Part shown: piece by piece, positions 9,212 through 19,949 of the stretch
How the letters are laid out: each line of letters begins with the position of its first letter
Position numbering within the stretch: position 1 is the first letter of the stretch
DNA from: Bacteroidota bacterium
GTDB lineage: Bacteria; Bacteroidota; Ignavibacteria; UBA10030; SZUA-254
Length of the DNA: 64,000 nt
Direction: 5' to 3'
Assembly: GCA_036522515.1 (NCBI GenBank)
Contig: DATDFQ010000041.1
Coordinates: 1 to 64,000, forward strand
Notes under the pieces: model-generated
What the model was told of the DNA's origin: nothing
Seen by the model: the letters and a program-made list of their open reading frames with translations, nothing else
Database searches by the model: none
Position numbers and translations under genes: made by a program

Positions 9212-9576
9212 TTCTTCTCTTTGGCCTCGTTCAATTTCTTTCTCGCCCTGACCAGTTTTTTTATGAGTGCGATCGGGAGATTCCTGTCCAATGGAAAGCG
9301 GACGGTCGCTTTGGCAGTTTCAAATCCCTTCAACTCATTCTTGTGCTCCTCGAGAACGGGGCCCGGGAGATAGAGTCCGATATGATTCTTAAACGCCGCG
9401 AAATAAACCAGCCGTCCTTTATACCCGTAGTAGGGAATTCCGTAGCTGATGCGTTCCTCGGCCGCCGGCGCGGTCTCTCTGATTGCCTTCCGAAGCTGTT
9501 TCAGTTTCCCTTTGGCATCCTTCGAAGCCGCGGCAATGTACGCGTCGACGCTCTTGGGTTTTGGCATGGATTTCAC
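9208..9576 (-). CDS. DUF1801 (YdhG/YdeI-like) protein
   Basis: A 122-residue soluble protein of the DUF1801 family, with a frataxin-like small alpha/beta fold. Family features are VDAYIAAASKDAKGKLKQLR, ISYGIPYYGYKGRLVYFAAF and HIGLYLPG. Some members have been proposed as iron chaperones, which is not shown here. The start is either GTG at 9576, whose A overlaps the previous stop, or ATG at 9567. It sits between the NAD-binding protein gene and the CPBP protease gene, overlapping both by 4 bases in an apparently coupled unit. Confidence 0.85.
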   Translation of the reverse strand: MKSMPKPKSVDAYIAAASKDAKGKLKQLRKAIRETAPAAEERISYGIPYYGYKGRLVYFAAFKNHIGLYLPGPVLEEHKNELKGFETAKATVRFPLDRNLPIALIKKLVRARKKLNEAKEKK

Positions 9577-10235
9577 GTTCGCGAGAGTTCCGCGATATCA
9601 ATGCACTCCAATACAGGTTTAGGATAACCTGCCGCTGCCGCACGGATCATCGAACGACCGACATCCTCAAGCGTGCATACGAACTTCGGAGCGAGCAGTT
9701 TCATGACCGGATAGAAAGGCGCGAGGACCTTTGAGATCGTGAGGCTCCTTTTGGATCCTGCAATTGGTTTGATAAATCCGGGCCGGAAGGCATAGACCGC
9801 TTTGAAGGGGAGTTTCATCAGATCATTTTCCGTTTTGCCCTTCACCCTGGCCCACATGCTTTTGCCCCGCTCAGTACTGTCGGTCCCCGCTCCGGAGACA
9901 TAACAGAAGACCATTTGTGGATTGAGACGCACCAGTGTCCGGGCTGCCGCCATCGTCAGGTCGTATGTTAACCGGCGGTATTCTTCCTCCCGCTTGCCGA
10001 CCGAAGTAACGCCAAGGCAAAAGAAACAGGCGTCGTATCCGGCCAGACGAACTTCGATCGCCGAGTAATCATAGAAATCGTTGTGAAGCACTTCGATGAG
10101 CCTGGGATGCCTGAGATCGCACGATCTTCGACCGATCACCAGAACGGAATCGATCCGGGGATCGTCGAGTGCCTCATGGAGCACTCCTTCACCGACCATC
10201 CCGGTGGCCCCGAAGAGTATCGCCTTCATACTCAT
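9573..10235 (-). CDS. NAD(P)-binding epimerase/HTATIP2-like protein
   Basis: A 220-residue atypical SDR. The N-terminal dinucleotide motif LFGATGMVGEGVL is intact, followed by IGRRSC. The YVSGAGTDSTERG stretch with ARVKGKTENDL resembles the YbjT/HTATIP2 (CC3) group, which lacks a clear enzymatic assignment. It is the first gene of the coupled set with the DUF1801 and CPBP genes. A GGGG stands 6 bases before the ATG. No substrate can be named. Confidence 0.8.
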   Translation of the reverse strand: MSMKAILFGATGMVGEGVLHEALDDPRIDSVLVIGRRSCDLRHPRLIEVLHNDFYDYSAIEVRLAGYDACFFCLGVTSVGKREEEYRRLTYDLTMAAARTLVRLNPQMVFCYVSGAGTDSTERGKSMWARVKGKTENDLMKLPFKAVYAFRPGFIKPIAGSKRSLTISKVLAPFYPVMKLLAPKFVCTLEDVGRSMIRAAAAGYPKPVLECIDIAELSRT

Positions 10236-10274
10236 GAATTACCCCAAACGGCGCTGTCGAAAGCGACAACCCGC

Positions 10275-10769
10275 CTAAGTCTCATAGAACGGCTTGCGCG
10301 GCTTTTTCCGCATGAGCACTCCGAGCCGTTCAGCGAGCCACTGAAAATATTCGCCCAGATAGGGGTCCGGAAGTTTCTGGCGCATTTCTGAAAATGCCGG
10401 CTTATATTTTTCCCATGAAGTTATGACAAAGGAACCGAGAGTCTTCTCTACGAGGTCGATGTTGATCAGCCGTTCTGCGACAAGAATCCCCAGCGACTCC
10501 ATTTCCTGTGCAAACTGTAAGTAAACGGTCTTATCACTTGCAGGAAGGGCCTGCCAATTCTCATAGGTGGTCGGCAAGTCATGGGTGCTGATGTGGACCA
10601 TCAACTCGGAAAACTCGCGGGTTTGGAAACTTCGAACCGTCTCCAGCGTCAATCGTTCACGGCGATCCCGCCCCGCAGCCCGAACCTGGGCGATACCGAA
10701 TATCACCGCCACGATGAATGAGAGCGTGAGGGCAAGATTCGCCAGGACGGTGATGAGTTCGTTCGTCAT
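10275..10769 (-). CDS. Single-pass membrane protein, DUF4760-like
   Basis: A 164-residue protein with one N-terminal membrane helix (LANLALTLSFIVAVIFGIAQVR, residues 8-29) and a charged cytoplasmic helical domain (DRRERLTLETVRSFQTREFSE). It ends with a PYLGEYFQWLAERL stretch. The layout fits the DUF4760 family, of unknown function. The start overlaps the stop of the VOC gene by 4 bases, so the two are probably translated together. Confidence 0.65.
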   Translation of the reverse strand: MTNELITVLANLALTLSFIVAVIFGIAQVRAAGRDRRERLTLETVRSFQTREFSELMVHISTHDLPTTYENWQALPASDKTVYLQFAQEMESLGILVAERLINIDLVEKTLGSFVITSWEKYKPAFSEMRQKLPDPYLGEYFQWLAERLGVLMRKKPRKPFYET

Positions 10770-11191
10770 CGGTTTTCCTTGTCAGCAGGTGGAGGCGCGG
10801 TTGTCCGATTCTCGCCAAAGGAGATGACGAAGCCGTAGCAATCCTGGACCAGGACTTCCCGGGTGCCGTAAACAGTGTCAATCGGACCGTCGATAATGTC
10901 GGCGCCCCGGTTACGGAACTCCTCGAACAACGCATCAACACCCGCCGCGTAAATGTACGCATCGAGCCCTCCCTCCCGACGGGTGACATTTCCCTGGGCG
11001 ATATCAGTGTCCCCTTTTCCCAAATGGATCGTAATATCGCCTCGTTTGATAATTGCAAAGACCGGCGGGTCGAGCCAATATCCAAGGATCTTGAACCCAA
11101 GAAAGTCCCTGTAATACTCCGCTGCTTTGACCACATCAGGAACCACGAATTGCGGCGCGATTGATTTCAGCAGGGCCGGATTCTCATTCAT
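10766..11191 (-). CDS. VOC (glyoxalase/bleomycin resistance) family protein
   Basis: A 141-residue vicinal-oxygen-chelate protein. PQFVVPDVVKAAEYYRDFLGF is the classic first beta-alpha unit; DITIHLG carries a likely metal ligand, and REVLVQDCYGFVISFGE holds the C-terminal beta-strand pair seen in the bleomycin-resistance/glyoxalase group. The substrate is unknown. A TTG six bases further upstream could be used, but ATG at 11191 lies 7 bases after AAGGA and is preferred. It overlaps the DUF4760-like gene by 4 bases. Confidence 0.82.
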   Translation of the reverse strand: MNENPALLKSIAPQFVVPDVVKAAEYYRDFLGFKILGYWLDPPVFAIIKRGDITIHLGKGDTDIAQGNVTRREGGLDAYIYAAGVDALFEEFRNRGADIIDGPIDTVYGTREVLVQDCYGFVISFGENRTTAPPPADKENR

Positions 11192-11232
11192 TCTCAAATC
11201 CTTTCACCAAACAGTAGCGCCTCTCTTTTGCC

Positions 11233-11283
11233 GACTATCTCTCCATCTCGTCATGCTGACATGCTTTTGGTCAGCATCTTTCA
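11233..11283. repeat. Dispersed repeat, family R2
   Basis: An intergenic copy of a second repeat family: CGTCATGCTGACATGCTTT followed by TGGTCAGCATCTTTC, an imperfect inverted repeat. The reverse complement of 19868-19918 matches it nearly throughout, including the flanking ACT-TCTCTCCA-CT. Confidence 0.75.
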
Positions 11284-11346
11284 ACGCCCTTGGATGAAAC
11301 TCAGGTGCCCCCCAACACCCAATCGACTCGAGTGACGGCGTTGACG

Positions 11347-12003
11347 TTATCGATCCACTCGGATCGAATACAAGACGTACCCCTGGAGCTGATAGTTTGA
11401 CAACACCGTCTGGGCCGTAAGCGTTATTTTCACTTCGGGCAGAAGCTGCTCCTTTTTGACATCGGAAAATGCCATGGCCTGCCCGCAAGCGATGAACTTT
11501 CCTCCTGCCTTCTCGATATCCTGAATGAGCTTGATGTTCGGGTTATCCACGGAATGCTTTTTCTGATAACTCTCGTTGCTCATGAGCGCCTCGAGGCCGG
11601 GGCCATACACCAGCACAACCGGAGTGATTTTGTTCGGCGCGATTCCCGACGCGACATGCAGGTTGAGCACCCGGGCGACTTCGTCCAGGCTCTTATTGAT
11701 ATCTTTGGCGAGAGAGTCGGGATTCTTGGCGGTGACGCCGAACAGCAGCTTGTACTCGCGGTTCGGGTCGGGAATTTCAGTCGGATCGGCCACAGGTACG
11801 ACCCCGCTCCACTTGGTACCCTTGAGGTAGGGGTATTCGGAGATCGCGACGAGTTTTTCGATCCTCAGTGAATCCGCAATCATTCTGGCGTGGGCAACGC
11901 TGTCCCTCTGCGCCTTTCCGGGACTACCGGGCGTGGAGGGTTGAGCGGAGCAGATCGACGCCGCTACGAGGGAGAGCGCGACAGAAAGATAAAGTGTTCT
12001 CAT
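11347..12003 (-). CDS. Exported DsrE-family protein
   Basis: A 218-residue protein with a signal peptide (MRTLYLSVALSLVAASICSAQ) and a DsrE/YchN-type domain in the C-terminal half: VLVYGPGLEALM, and KFIACGQAMAF with the family cysteine. Cytoplasmic DsrE proteins handle sulfur relay; exported versions with one Cys are common in Bacteroidota and Proteobacteria, but their role is unknown. I start at ATG 12003, the beginning of the signal peptide, although the frame is open further upstream. It follows the FAD oxidase gene by 47 bases on the same strand. Confidence 0.8.
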   Translation of the reverse strand: MRTLYLSVALSLVAASICSAQPSTPGSPGKAQRDSVAHARMIADSLRIEKLVAISEYPYLKGTKWSGVVPVADPTEIPDPNREYKLLFGVTAKNPDSLAKDINKSLDEVARVLNLHVASGIAPNKITPVVLVYGPGLEALMSNESYQKKHSVDNPNIKLIQDIEKAGGKFIACGQAMAFSDVKKEQLLPEVKITLTAQTVLSNYQLQGYVLYSIRVDR

Positions 12004-12050
12004 ATCCTTGCTCTTTTGGAAAGTGGGACTGCCTGTGATGGATTCGTTTC

Positions 12051-13460
12051 TCATCCTGGCTTAATGTTGCGGTTTGTGCGGAACATGTTTTCGGGATCCC
12101 ACTTCTTCTTGACCTGAGCGAGTCGCTTGAGTGCGTTGCCGAGTGATGCGTCGGTGCGTTCAGTCCCTTCGTCTTCGGTCAGAAAATTGAGGTAGGTTCC
12201 CCCCGTCGAATACTTCTTCATATCGTTCCATGCTCCCCGAACCCAATCAATGTTTGTTTTGTCCTCCTCCGCCCGTTCCCACGCCCCCGGAATGTTGAGA
12301 ACATACCGCGCGTCACGATTACCGACAGGGGAATGATCCCGATCGAGCCTGTTGAGGGCGCCGCCGATCTGGAAGAGGCCTATCGCCGAGTGCCGGGACG
12401 GAATGCTGCCGGCATGCTGAACAATCCCGGACAGCAGCCCGGGATCGAGTTGCGAAACGTATTCGCTCTTCCAATAGTACCGGAGCCCTTTAGGCTGAGT
12501 CGCATCGAGGAGCGATTGCAGTTGCGCATAGGGGCGGCGAACGAGAACATCGCCGACCGGCTTCCCGAACGATTTGATCGGAGCGACAAGTTTCTCTCCC
12601 TCTGCGGGATCGCCGGAATAGCAGGCAAGAATTCCCGCGATCAGCTTTCCATGCCACTCCTTTGGAAGCCATGGCGCAGGGGGAGCCAGGCGAATCACCA
12701 ATACGAGCGTAAGCTCCGGCGGCGCACTCTCGGCGAGCTTCCGGTACAATTCCAGCACTGCGGGAGCCTCGGTCCCCGGCCACGCGACGAGCCCACCGAC
12801 AATCTCCGGGCCGACTGGAAAAAGCCTGTAATCGAATCCCGTCACGACGCCGAAATTGCCGCCGCCGCCCCGCAATCCCCAGAAGAGATCGGAATTTTCG
12901 TCTCCGCTCGCTCGCACGAGCCGTCCATCAGCAGTGACGACGTCCATTCCGACGACGGTATCGGCCGTCCAACCCCAGCGCCGTGTCAGGTAACCGAACC
13001 CTCCCCCCAGCGTGAGTCCGGCAATGCCGGTGAGCGACACAAATCCAAGCACGGCAGCGAGCCCGTGGATCTGGGTCTCACGGTCCAGATCTCCGAGGAG
13101 ACAGCCCGCCTGCGCATGGGCGATCGATTCCAGCTTGTTTACCCAGACGCCGCGCATGAGAGACATATCGAGCATGAGCGCTCCGTCGGCGGTGGCGAGT
13201 CCCGCGATGTTGTGCCCGCCCCCCTTGATGCAGAGGAGAAGCCCGTTTTCGCGCACAAATTGAACACACGCGATCACATCGGCGACACCGAGGCAGCGGA
13301 CAACGAGAGAGGGCCTGCGATCGATCATCCCATTCCAGACCGTCCGGGAATCTTCGTAGCCGGCGCCGCCCGGAAGAAGCACAGGGCCACGCAGACGCAT
13401 CTTCAGGGTATCGATCTTGTCCTGCTTGAGCTCGATCTCGCGTCCGTCCAGTGTTTTCAA
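12051..13460 (-). CDS. FAD-binding berberine-bridge-like oxidoreductase
   Basis: A 469-residue flavoprotein of the VAO/BBE family. The PP-loop CIKGGGHNIAG carries the histidine that normally binds FAD covalently, and GLTLGGGFGYLTRRWGWTAD is the second FAD signature. The position where bicovalent members have cysteine reads Ile-Ala-Gly, so a single covalent bond is expected. The BBE C-terminal domain ends in KKKWDPENMFRTNRNI. I propose TTG at 13460 as the start, because GGAG precedes it by 9 bases and it lies 16 bases after the SRPBCC stop; a longer frame begins at 13526. The substrate is unknown; sugars or phenolics are typical. Confidence 0.82.
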   Translation of the reverse strand: MKTLDGREIELKQDKIDTLKMRLRGPVLLPGGAGYEDSRTVWNGMIDRRPSLVVRCLGVADVIACVQFVRENGLLLCIKGGGHNIAGLATADGALMLDMSLMRGVWVNKLESIAHAQAGCLLGDLDRETQIHGLAAVLGFVSLTGIAGLTLGGGFGYLTRRWGWTADTVVGMDVVTADGRLVRASGDENSDLFWGLRGGGGNFGVVTGFDYRLFPVGPEIVGGLVAWPGTEAPAVLELYRKLAESAPPELTLVLVIRLAPPAPWLPKEWHGKLIAGILACYSGDPAEGEKLVAPIKSFGKPVGDVLVRRPYAQLQSLLDATQPKGLRYYWKSEYVSQLDPGLLSGIVQHAGSIPSRHSAIGLFQIGGALNRLDRDHSPVGNRDARYVLNIPGAWERAEEDKTNIDWVRGAWNDMKKYSTGGTYLNFLTEDEGTERTDASLGNALKRLAQVKKKWDPENMFRTNRNIKPG

Positions 13461-13476
13461 TGCGTTCGCTCCGCGA

Positions 13477-13917
13477 TCATGACGAGTATGTCTCCTCGCT
13501 CCTCTTTTTGAGTCCGTCAGCCTCAAGCTTTAGGTATCGATTATTCAGGCTGGAGGTCATTCTCGCGAGCAATGGCCCCAGTAATCCTGAAAATCTAATC
13601 GAAAGAGTTACCCTCGAGCCCTCAGAAGCCGGCAAAATGGCATGATGGGCGGTCACCGTTACGCCGGGACTGGAAGTGGTCCCTGTAAAGCCCGACTCGT
13701 GCTCCAGTGCGGTGACATGCCAGAGTGCCGGAGGAAGCTTGGGCTGATAAATCCACATTTTCGATCCCACGGTTAAAGGGCCGTCCTGCAGGCGTCTCAC
13801 CTTTCTCACGCTCGTGGTCCACTCGGGCCACCGCTCAACATCAGCCATGATCCCCCAAACATGCCCGGGAGGAGCGTTGATGATGACACTGATATCGAAA
13901 AGATTCCTGGACTCCAT
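13477..13917 (-). CDS. SRPBCC (START-like) family protein
   Basis: A 146-residue polyketide-cyclase/START-fold protein. Features are DISVIINAPPGHVWGIMADVERWPEW at the N-terminus and the ALEHESGFTGTTSSPG and RVTLSIRFSGLLGPLLARM strands and final helix. Such proteins bind hydrophobic ligands. I chose ATG at 13917, which begins the domain, over the longer open frame. The gene precedes the FAD oxidase gene by 16 bases and the DsrE gene follows, suggesting a three-gene unit. No ligand can be inferred. Confidence 0.8.
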   Translation of the reverse strand: MESRNLFDISVIINAPPGHVWGIMADVERWPEWTTSVRKVRRLQDGPLTVGSKMWIYQPKLPPALWHVTALEHESGFTGTTSSPGVTVTAHHAILPASEGSRVTLSIRFSGLLGPLLARMTSSLNNRYLKLEADGLKKRSEETYSS

Positions 13918-14060
13918 GGCGAATCGAATTTTTTGCGGATGTCGCAGAGGCCGGTACTCCGCCGGCCAAAAAAGCAAAAACCCGCGGCTCAAACCTTTTC
14001 TTGATTCGATCCTACGGGTTCATCACTCAAGGCCAACGCGATGATCTGTGCTTGAATTCC

Positions 14061-14489
14061 CTACTTCAAGAGCTTCGCGGTCAGAGTGATATTCACCCCT
14101 GCGAGCGCCTGCGAAACGGGGCAGTTCTTCTTGGCACCCTCGGCGACTTCCTGGAATTTTGACTCGTCGATGCCGGGCACCACGGCCTCCGTCGTCAGCT
14201 CGCTCGTCGTTATCTTGAATCCCTCTCCGACTTTTTCGATCTTCACTTTGGCGTTGGTGCTCACTCTTGTGGGGGCAAATCCCGCTCTTGTGAGTCCGCC
14301 TGAGAAGGCCATGGAGAAGCATCCCGCGTGAGCCGCCGCAATGAGCTCTTCAGGATTGGTCCCCTTCCCTTCTTCGAATCTCGAGGAGAATGAATAGGGG
14401 CCGTCGAAGGCTCCCCCCGCAAGTTTCATGTTCCCCTTCCCCGTTTTGAGGTCTCCCTCCCAAACGGCGTCCGCTGTCCGTATCGGCAT
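14061..14489 (-). CDS. OsmC family peroxiredoxin
   Basis: A 142-residue OsmC/Ohr-family protein, closest in style to OsmC. It has two redox cysteines: one in HAGCFSMAFS (about residue 57) and one in KKNCPVSQALAG (about residue 122). The EGKGTNPEELIAAAHAGC stretch is the OsmC signature. It reduces organic hydroperoxides in the cytoplasm. AAGGA stands 7 bases before the start. The 143 bases downstream hold a perfect GGCCGG/CCGGCC hairpin (13949-13967) but no T-run in the reading direction. Confidence 0.92.
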   Translation of the reverse strand: MPIRTADAVWEGDLKTGKGNMKLAGGAFDGPYSFSSRFEEGKGTNPEELIAAAHAGCFSMAFSGGLTRAGFAPTRVSTNAKVKIEKVGEGFKITTSELTTEAVVPGIDESKFQEVAEGAKKNCPVSQALAGVNITLTAKLLK

Positions 14490-14562
14490 TTTCGTATCCT
14501 TGTTGAATTTGAATGAGTGGATTGACTGAGGTGATTAATGTATGAATTCCCGGATAAAAATA

Positions 14563-15789
14563 CTAACCGGATCCGGACGGTTCGCGGTAAGCGGCGGCAA
14601 CGATCACACCCGAAACGAACGTCAGACAGGCGACGATTCGAAAAGCGGGACTGAGGCCCAGGGTATCTGCGGCAAACCCTATGCATATCGCCCCGGCCGC
14701 ATATCCCAGATCGCGCCAGAGCCGGTAAACTCCGACCGCCGATGCCCGCCACGCGGGTTTGGATGAGTCCCCTACGGCGGCAAGTAATGTCGGATAGGCC
14801 AGCGCGGTTCCAAGCCCCAGGAGAGCGGACGCTCCGAGGAGCCACGCGAACTCGCCGGCGCCGAGTATCATCCAGATGGCCGCGGCCTGAAGCCACATCC
14901 CGGCGGCGATCATCCACTTTCGCCCGATGTTATCGCTGAGGATCCCGGTAAAGACCTGTGTCACCCCCCAGACTCCCGGATAGACAGCCGCGAGGATTCC
15001 GATTTCGGCGACCGGGAATCCGAGCGAGGCGAAGTAAATCGGAAACAGGCCCCACGCTACGCCGTCGTTGAGGTTGTTGATGAGTCCGGCCTGGCTGCAG
15101 CTGAAAAGATTACGATCCTGCCAGGACGTTCGAAGAAATACTTCCTTGAAGGAGATTGCCTCTTCCGCGGTTTCCTCGCGGGGCCGCCCGGAGAGGCCGG
15201 ACTCCACCTTCGTGAACCCGCTTGTTTCTTTTACGAACAGGAACGAAAGAAGAAATCCCGTGATTGAGACGCCAACCCCGAGGAAGAACGGATAGGGACG
15301 GAGGCCGTACTTCTGGGCGATCAGCGCCGAACAAAACGCCGCAACCGCGACCGCGACATATCCGGAGAACTCGTTCAGCCCCATTGCGAACCCCCGCCTC
15401 CTGGGTCCCGCGAGGTCGATTTTCATGATGACGGTGGTCGACCAGCACAATCCCTGGTTGAGCCCGAGCAGAACGTTCGCCGCGAGGATCCACGACCACG
15501 ACTGCGCTCCCATCAACAGGAACGGAACCGGGATTCCGGCAATCCAACCCGCGATCAGGATCTTTCTTCGGCCAACACGGTCTGAGAACCTCCCCGCGAC
15601 GAGATTGCTCAACGCCTTCACGATCCCGAAGGTGATGAGAAAGGAGATGATCGCCGAGCGCGACGCGATTCCAAACTCCCGTTCTCCCATCAGGGGAAGA
15701 ATCGACCGTTCCATTCCCACCATCGCGCCGACGAATGCGTTGACGAGAACGAGGAGTGAGAACTGGGGGAGGTTGGGGCGGATCCCCAT
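14563..15789 (-). CDS. MFS transporter
   Basis: A 408-residue, 12-helix major facilitator. The signature loop 2-3 motif GRFSDRVGRRKIL is intact, and the equivalent in the second half is GILSDNIGRKWMI. A charged central loop (about residues 195-215) separates the halves. The substrate is not evident; drug or sugar efflux-type MFS are the nearest style. ATG at 15789 is chosen; a TTG at 15819 extends the frame by ten residues, and neither has a good ribosome site. It lies 70 bases downstream of the phosphohexomutase gene. Confidence 0.85.
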   Translation of the reverse strand: MGIRPNLPQFSLLVLVNAFVGAMVGMERSILPLMGEREFGIASRSAIISFLITFGIVKALSNLVAGRFSDRVGRRKILIAGWIAGIPVPFLLMGAQSWSWILAANVLLGLNQGLCWSTTVIMKIDLAGPRRRGFAMGLNEFSGYVAVAVAAFCSALIAQKYGLRPYPFFLGVGVSITGFLLSFLFVKETSGFTKVESGLSGRPREETAEEAISFKEVFLRTSWQDRNLFSCSQAGLINNLNDGVAWGLFPIYFASLGFPVAEIGILAAVYPGVWGVTQVFTGILSDNIGRKWMIAAGMWLQAAAIWMILGAGEFAWLLGASALLGLGTALAYPTLLAAVGDSSKPAWRASAVGVYRLWRDLGYAAGAICIGFAADTLGLSPAFRIVACLTFVSGVIVAAAYREPSGSG

Positions 15790-15859
15790 TTGAAGAGTTT
15801 TTACGCCGGTGGATGCCAAAGGGTGACCCGTGTTTGGGTGCGAGGGGGGGTGCGCCCTC

Positions 15860-17287
15860 TTACTGCAACAGTTTCCGTCCGTCTTCGAGGATTGCGCGTA
15901 TTCTTTCTTCGCTTGGGGCTTCCGAGTAAATCCGGACCAGGGGTTCGGTTCCCGAGAAACGAATCAGGAGCCAGCTTCCGTCCTTCAAAATGTACTTGAA
16001 TCCGTCGGAGAGGTTCGTTTGCACCACGTCCATCCCGGCGACCTGCTTCGGATGGGAGGCCTTCAGTTTTCCGAGGAGTTTGTCGCGCTGGGATTCCTCG
16101 ATCACGATATCGATACGGTCATAGTAGTGAGGCCCGACCTTTTCGAAGAGCCTGTCGAGGAGCTGGGAGGGCTTAAGCCCGGTTTTGCACATGAGGTCGA
16201 GGAAAAAGAGGCCCGCAAGAATCCCGTCGCGCTCGGGGACATGCCCGCGAAACGCGTAACCGCCGCTTTCTTCTCCCCCGATCAGGGCGTCCGTCTCGGT
16301 CATCTTCGGTGCGACGTACTTGAACCCGACCCCGGTTTCATAAATGGGGATGCCGTAGATCTTCGCAAGCGCATCGAGCATGGAAGTCGTGGAGAGAGTC
16401 TTCACGATCGCGCCCCGCATGCCGCGCACGTCGAGAAGGTACATCGCGAGGAGCGCATAGACCCGTAATTGGTCGATAAACCTCCCCTTCTCATCCCCGA
16501 TTCCCACGCGGTCCGCGTCTCCATCCGTGATGATGACGACATCGGCGCCCGCCTGCTTCCCTTTCGCCAGTCCCGCGTCGACGTTGGGCGGAATCGGCTC
16601 GGGCCTGCTCATTTCTGGAAACGCGGGGTTGCGCTCGCTGTGGATTTCGACGACCTCCGCCTTGCCTCCGGAGAGAAGCCGCGGGAACCATCCGGCGCCG
16701 TTGCCCCACATCGGATCGACGAGGATTTTCATCCCCGAATTTCGGATCGGCGCCACGTCGATCATATGCCCGAGTTGTTCGAGGTACTTCGCATCTGCGT
16801 TAAACTCTTTGATCGTGCCCGCGGAGAGGGCGTCGGCGAACTTCATCCGCTTCACCCCCGCCACATCGGGAGGGATCGATTGTTCGATCTTTTTCAATCC
16901 CTCGGGGGCGATCGCTCCCCCCGTCTCGTCCCGCACCTTGAATCCGTTATCGGTGGGCGGATTATGGCTCGCGGTAATGTTGATCGCCGCTATCGCTCCC
17001 CGCGCCTTCACGCTAAACGAGATGACGGGGGTGGGGACGCCTCCTCCGCAATAATGCACGGGAATCCCGTTTGCCGCGAGGACTTCCGCGGCGGCGGCGG
17101 CGAAATGCTCCGAGTTGAACCGGCGGTCGCCTCCGATAACGACGCCCCGGGAAAGCTTCTCCGGCGCCATCGTCGAACGAAGGTATTCCGCAAAGCCCTG
17201 GGAGCAGCGGCGGACGTTCTCAAACGTGTAATCTTCGGCGATCCTGCCGCGCCAGCCGTCCGTTCCGAATTTGATTGCCGATCCCAT
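15860..17287 (-). CDS. Phosphoglucomutase/phosphomannomutase family
   Basis: A 475-residue alpha-D-phosphohexomutase. The start reads [16 protein letters not shown]; the catalytic serine loop is [13 protein letters not shown], the metal loop [11 protein letters not shown], the sugar-specificity loop [13 protein letters not shown], and the phosphate loop near the end [18 protein letters not shown] is shared by glucose- and mannose-type enzymes, so specificity is open. The ATG at 17287 is five bases after the enolase stop; the longer frame running into enolase is a shadow. With enolase it forms a central carbon metabolism pair. Confidence 0.92.
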   Translation of the reverse strand: MGSAIKFGTDGWRGRIAEDYTFENVRRCSQGFAEYLRSTMAPEKLSRGVVIGGDRRFNSEHFAAAAAEVLAANGIPVHYCGGGVPTPVISFSVKARGAIAAINITASHNPPTDNGFKVRDETGGAIAPEGLKKIEQSIPPDVAGVKRMKFADALSAGTIKEFNADAKYLEQLGHMIDVAPIRNSGMKILVDPMWGNGAGWFPRLLSGGKAEVVEIHSERNPAFPEMSRPEPIPPNVDAGLAKGKQAGADVVIITDGDADRVGIGDEKGRFIDQLRVYALLAMYLLDVRGMRGAIVKTLSTTSMLDALAKIYGIPIYETGVGFKYVAPKMTETDALIGGEESGGYAFRGHVPERDGILAGLFFLDLMCKTGLKPSQLLDRLFEKVGPHYYDRIDIVIEESQRDKLLGKLKASHPKQVAGMDVVQTNLSDGFKYILKDGSWLLIRFSGTEPLVRIYSEAPSEERIRAILEDGRKLLQ

Positions 17288-17292
17288 ATTAT

Positions 17293-18737
<1,445 letters not shown>

Positions 18738-18746
18738 AGCCACTAC

Positions 18747-19784
18747 CTATAATCGTTTCCGGATTTCTTCAAACACCTCCTTCACGCCGAGCAGATTCAT
18801 GCACTCCATGTACCCTTCGCCTTCACGGTTGCAGTAATCGAGGTGGCAGGGATGGCAGGGCACGTCCTTCCGAAGTGCCGTGTGGCCGGCGGAAAGAGGG
18901 TAGAACGGCGGCACGTACGGAAACCAGATATTCTCCTCGCCCGGACCGAAAATCCCGATCGTCCTGGTCCCGACTGCGGCAGCGATATGCATGGGTCCGC
19001 TGTCGTTCGCGACATACACTCTGAACTTTGAAAGCACCGCGGCGAGCTGCCGCAAGGGCACCGCCTTGAGAAATGTCGCGTTTCCCACCGCCAGAGCCGA
19101 AATCTTCTCTATAATAGCGGCGTCGCGGGGGCCCTGTGTCACCACCACGTGGACATCGAGCTTTGCCTTGATCAAATCGATCAGATCGGCGAATCGTTCG
19201 GCGGGCCACATTTTTGCCGGCCAGGTCGCGCCGGGGTGCAACCCGACGACCGGCTTCTCCAGATCCACATCCTGCCACTTGAGATAGATTCCCGCCTCGC
19301 GTTTTTCCGCATCGCTCAGGAATATTTCCGTTTGCACGTGAGTGCGTTCGACGCCCAGAGGTCGGACATACTGATAGTGGTATTCGATCGCCGTTTTCGG
19401 CTTTCCGTCGTCCACGATCCGTTCGGTATACAATCGCCCGCGTCCCCGCACCTCCTTGCCGATCCGGACAGGCGCGCCGCTCGATCGGGCGAGCAGGGCC
19501 GTGCGGGGGTTGCAGAACAAATCTATGAAGACGTCGAATTTTCCCTTGCGGAGGCGTTGAATCACGCGGAGTTGTTCCAGGAACCCCGGCTTCGAAAAAT
19601 CAAATGCGATGAGCTCGTTGAGGTGCGGGTTCCCCTCGAGAAGGGACACCGCTTGCTTCTCCGCGAGGTAGGCGATGTGTGCGGATGGAAATTTCTCCCG
19701 TACGGCGCGGACGACCGGCGTGGTCAACACCACGTCGCCGATAAACTTCATACGCGATATGAGAATCCGGTCGAACTTTTGCAT
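18747..19784 (-). CDS. Glycosyltransferase family 9 (heptosyltransferase-like)
   Basis: A 345-residue GT-B enzyme of family GT9. The N-terminus RILISRMKFIGDVVLTTPVV is the family's first beta-alpha unit, GLHPGATWPAKMWPAERF the donor-binding start of the second domain, and NDSGPMHIAAAVGTRTIGIFG the ADP-heptose binding signature. The C-terminus has a Cys cluster (PCHPCHLDYCN) seen in many GT9 members. It is likely to add heptose or a related sugar to LPS core at the inner membrane. It stands alone on the minus strand with repeats on both sides. Confidence 0.9.
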   Translation of the reverse strand: MQKFDRILISRMKFIGDVVLTTPVVRAVREKFPSAHIAYLAEKQAVSLLEGNPHLNELIAFDFSKPGFLEQLRVIQRLRKGKFDVFIDLFCNPRTALLARSSGAPVRIGKEVRGRGRLYTERIVDDGKPKTAIEYHYQYVRPLGVERTHVQTEIFLSDAEKREAGIYLKWQDVDLEKPVVGLHPGATWPAKMWPAERFADLIDLIKAKLDVHVVVTQGPRDAAIIEKISALAVGNATFLKAVPLRQLAAVLSKFRVYVANDSGPMHIAAAVGTRTIGIFGPGEENIWFPYVPPFYPLSAGHTALRKDVPCHPCHLDYCNREGEGYMECMNLLGVKEVFEEIRKRL

Positions 19785-19822
19785 GAGTGGAAATAGGATC
19801 GCGCCTCGGTTTCATCCTATGC

Positions 19823-19901
19823 CGTCATCCCGACATGTTTCAGGTCGGGATCTTTCTAAAAGCTTTTCAAGATGCTGACCTAAAGCATGTCAGCATGACG
19901 A
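19823..19901. repeat. Dispersed repeat, family R2, double copy
   Basis: Two imperfect inverted units back to back: CGTCATCCCGACATGTTTC / AGGTCGGGATCTTTC, then AGATGCTGACCTAAAGCATG / TCAGCATGACG. Single units recur at 11233 and 22305. It lies between the GT9 and gluzincin genes. Confidence 0.75.
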
Positions 19902-19949
19902 GTTGGAGAGAAAGTCCCCCAAACTGCGACATCATCGAAAATAGGCAAC

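Noticed and set aside
13949-13967. GGCCGG/CCGGCC hairpin next to an A/T run as terminator of the OsmC gene
   Set aside because: On the minus strand, where OsmC is read, the T-run precedes the stem instead of following it.
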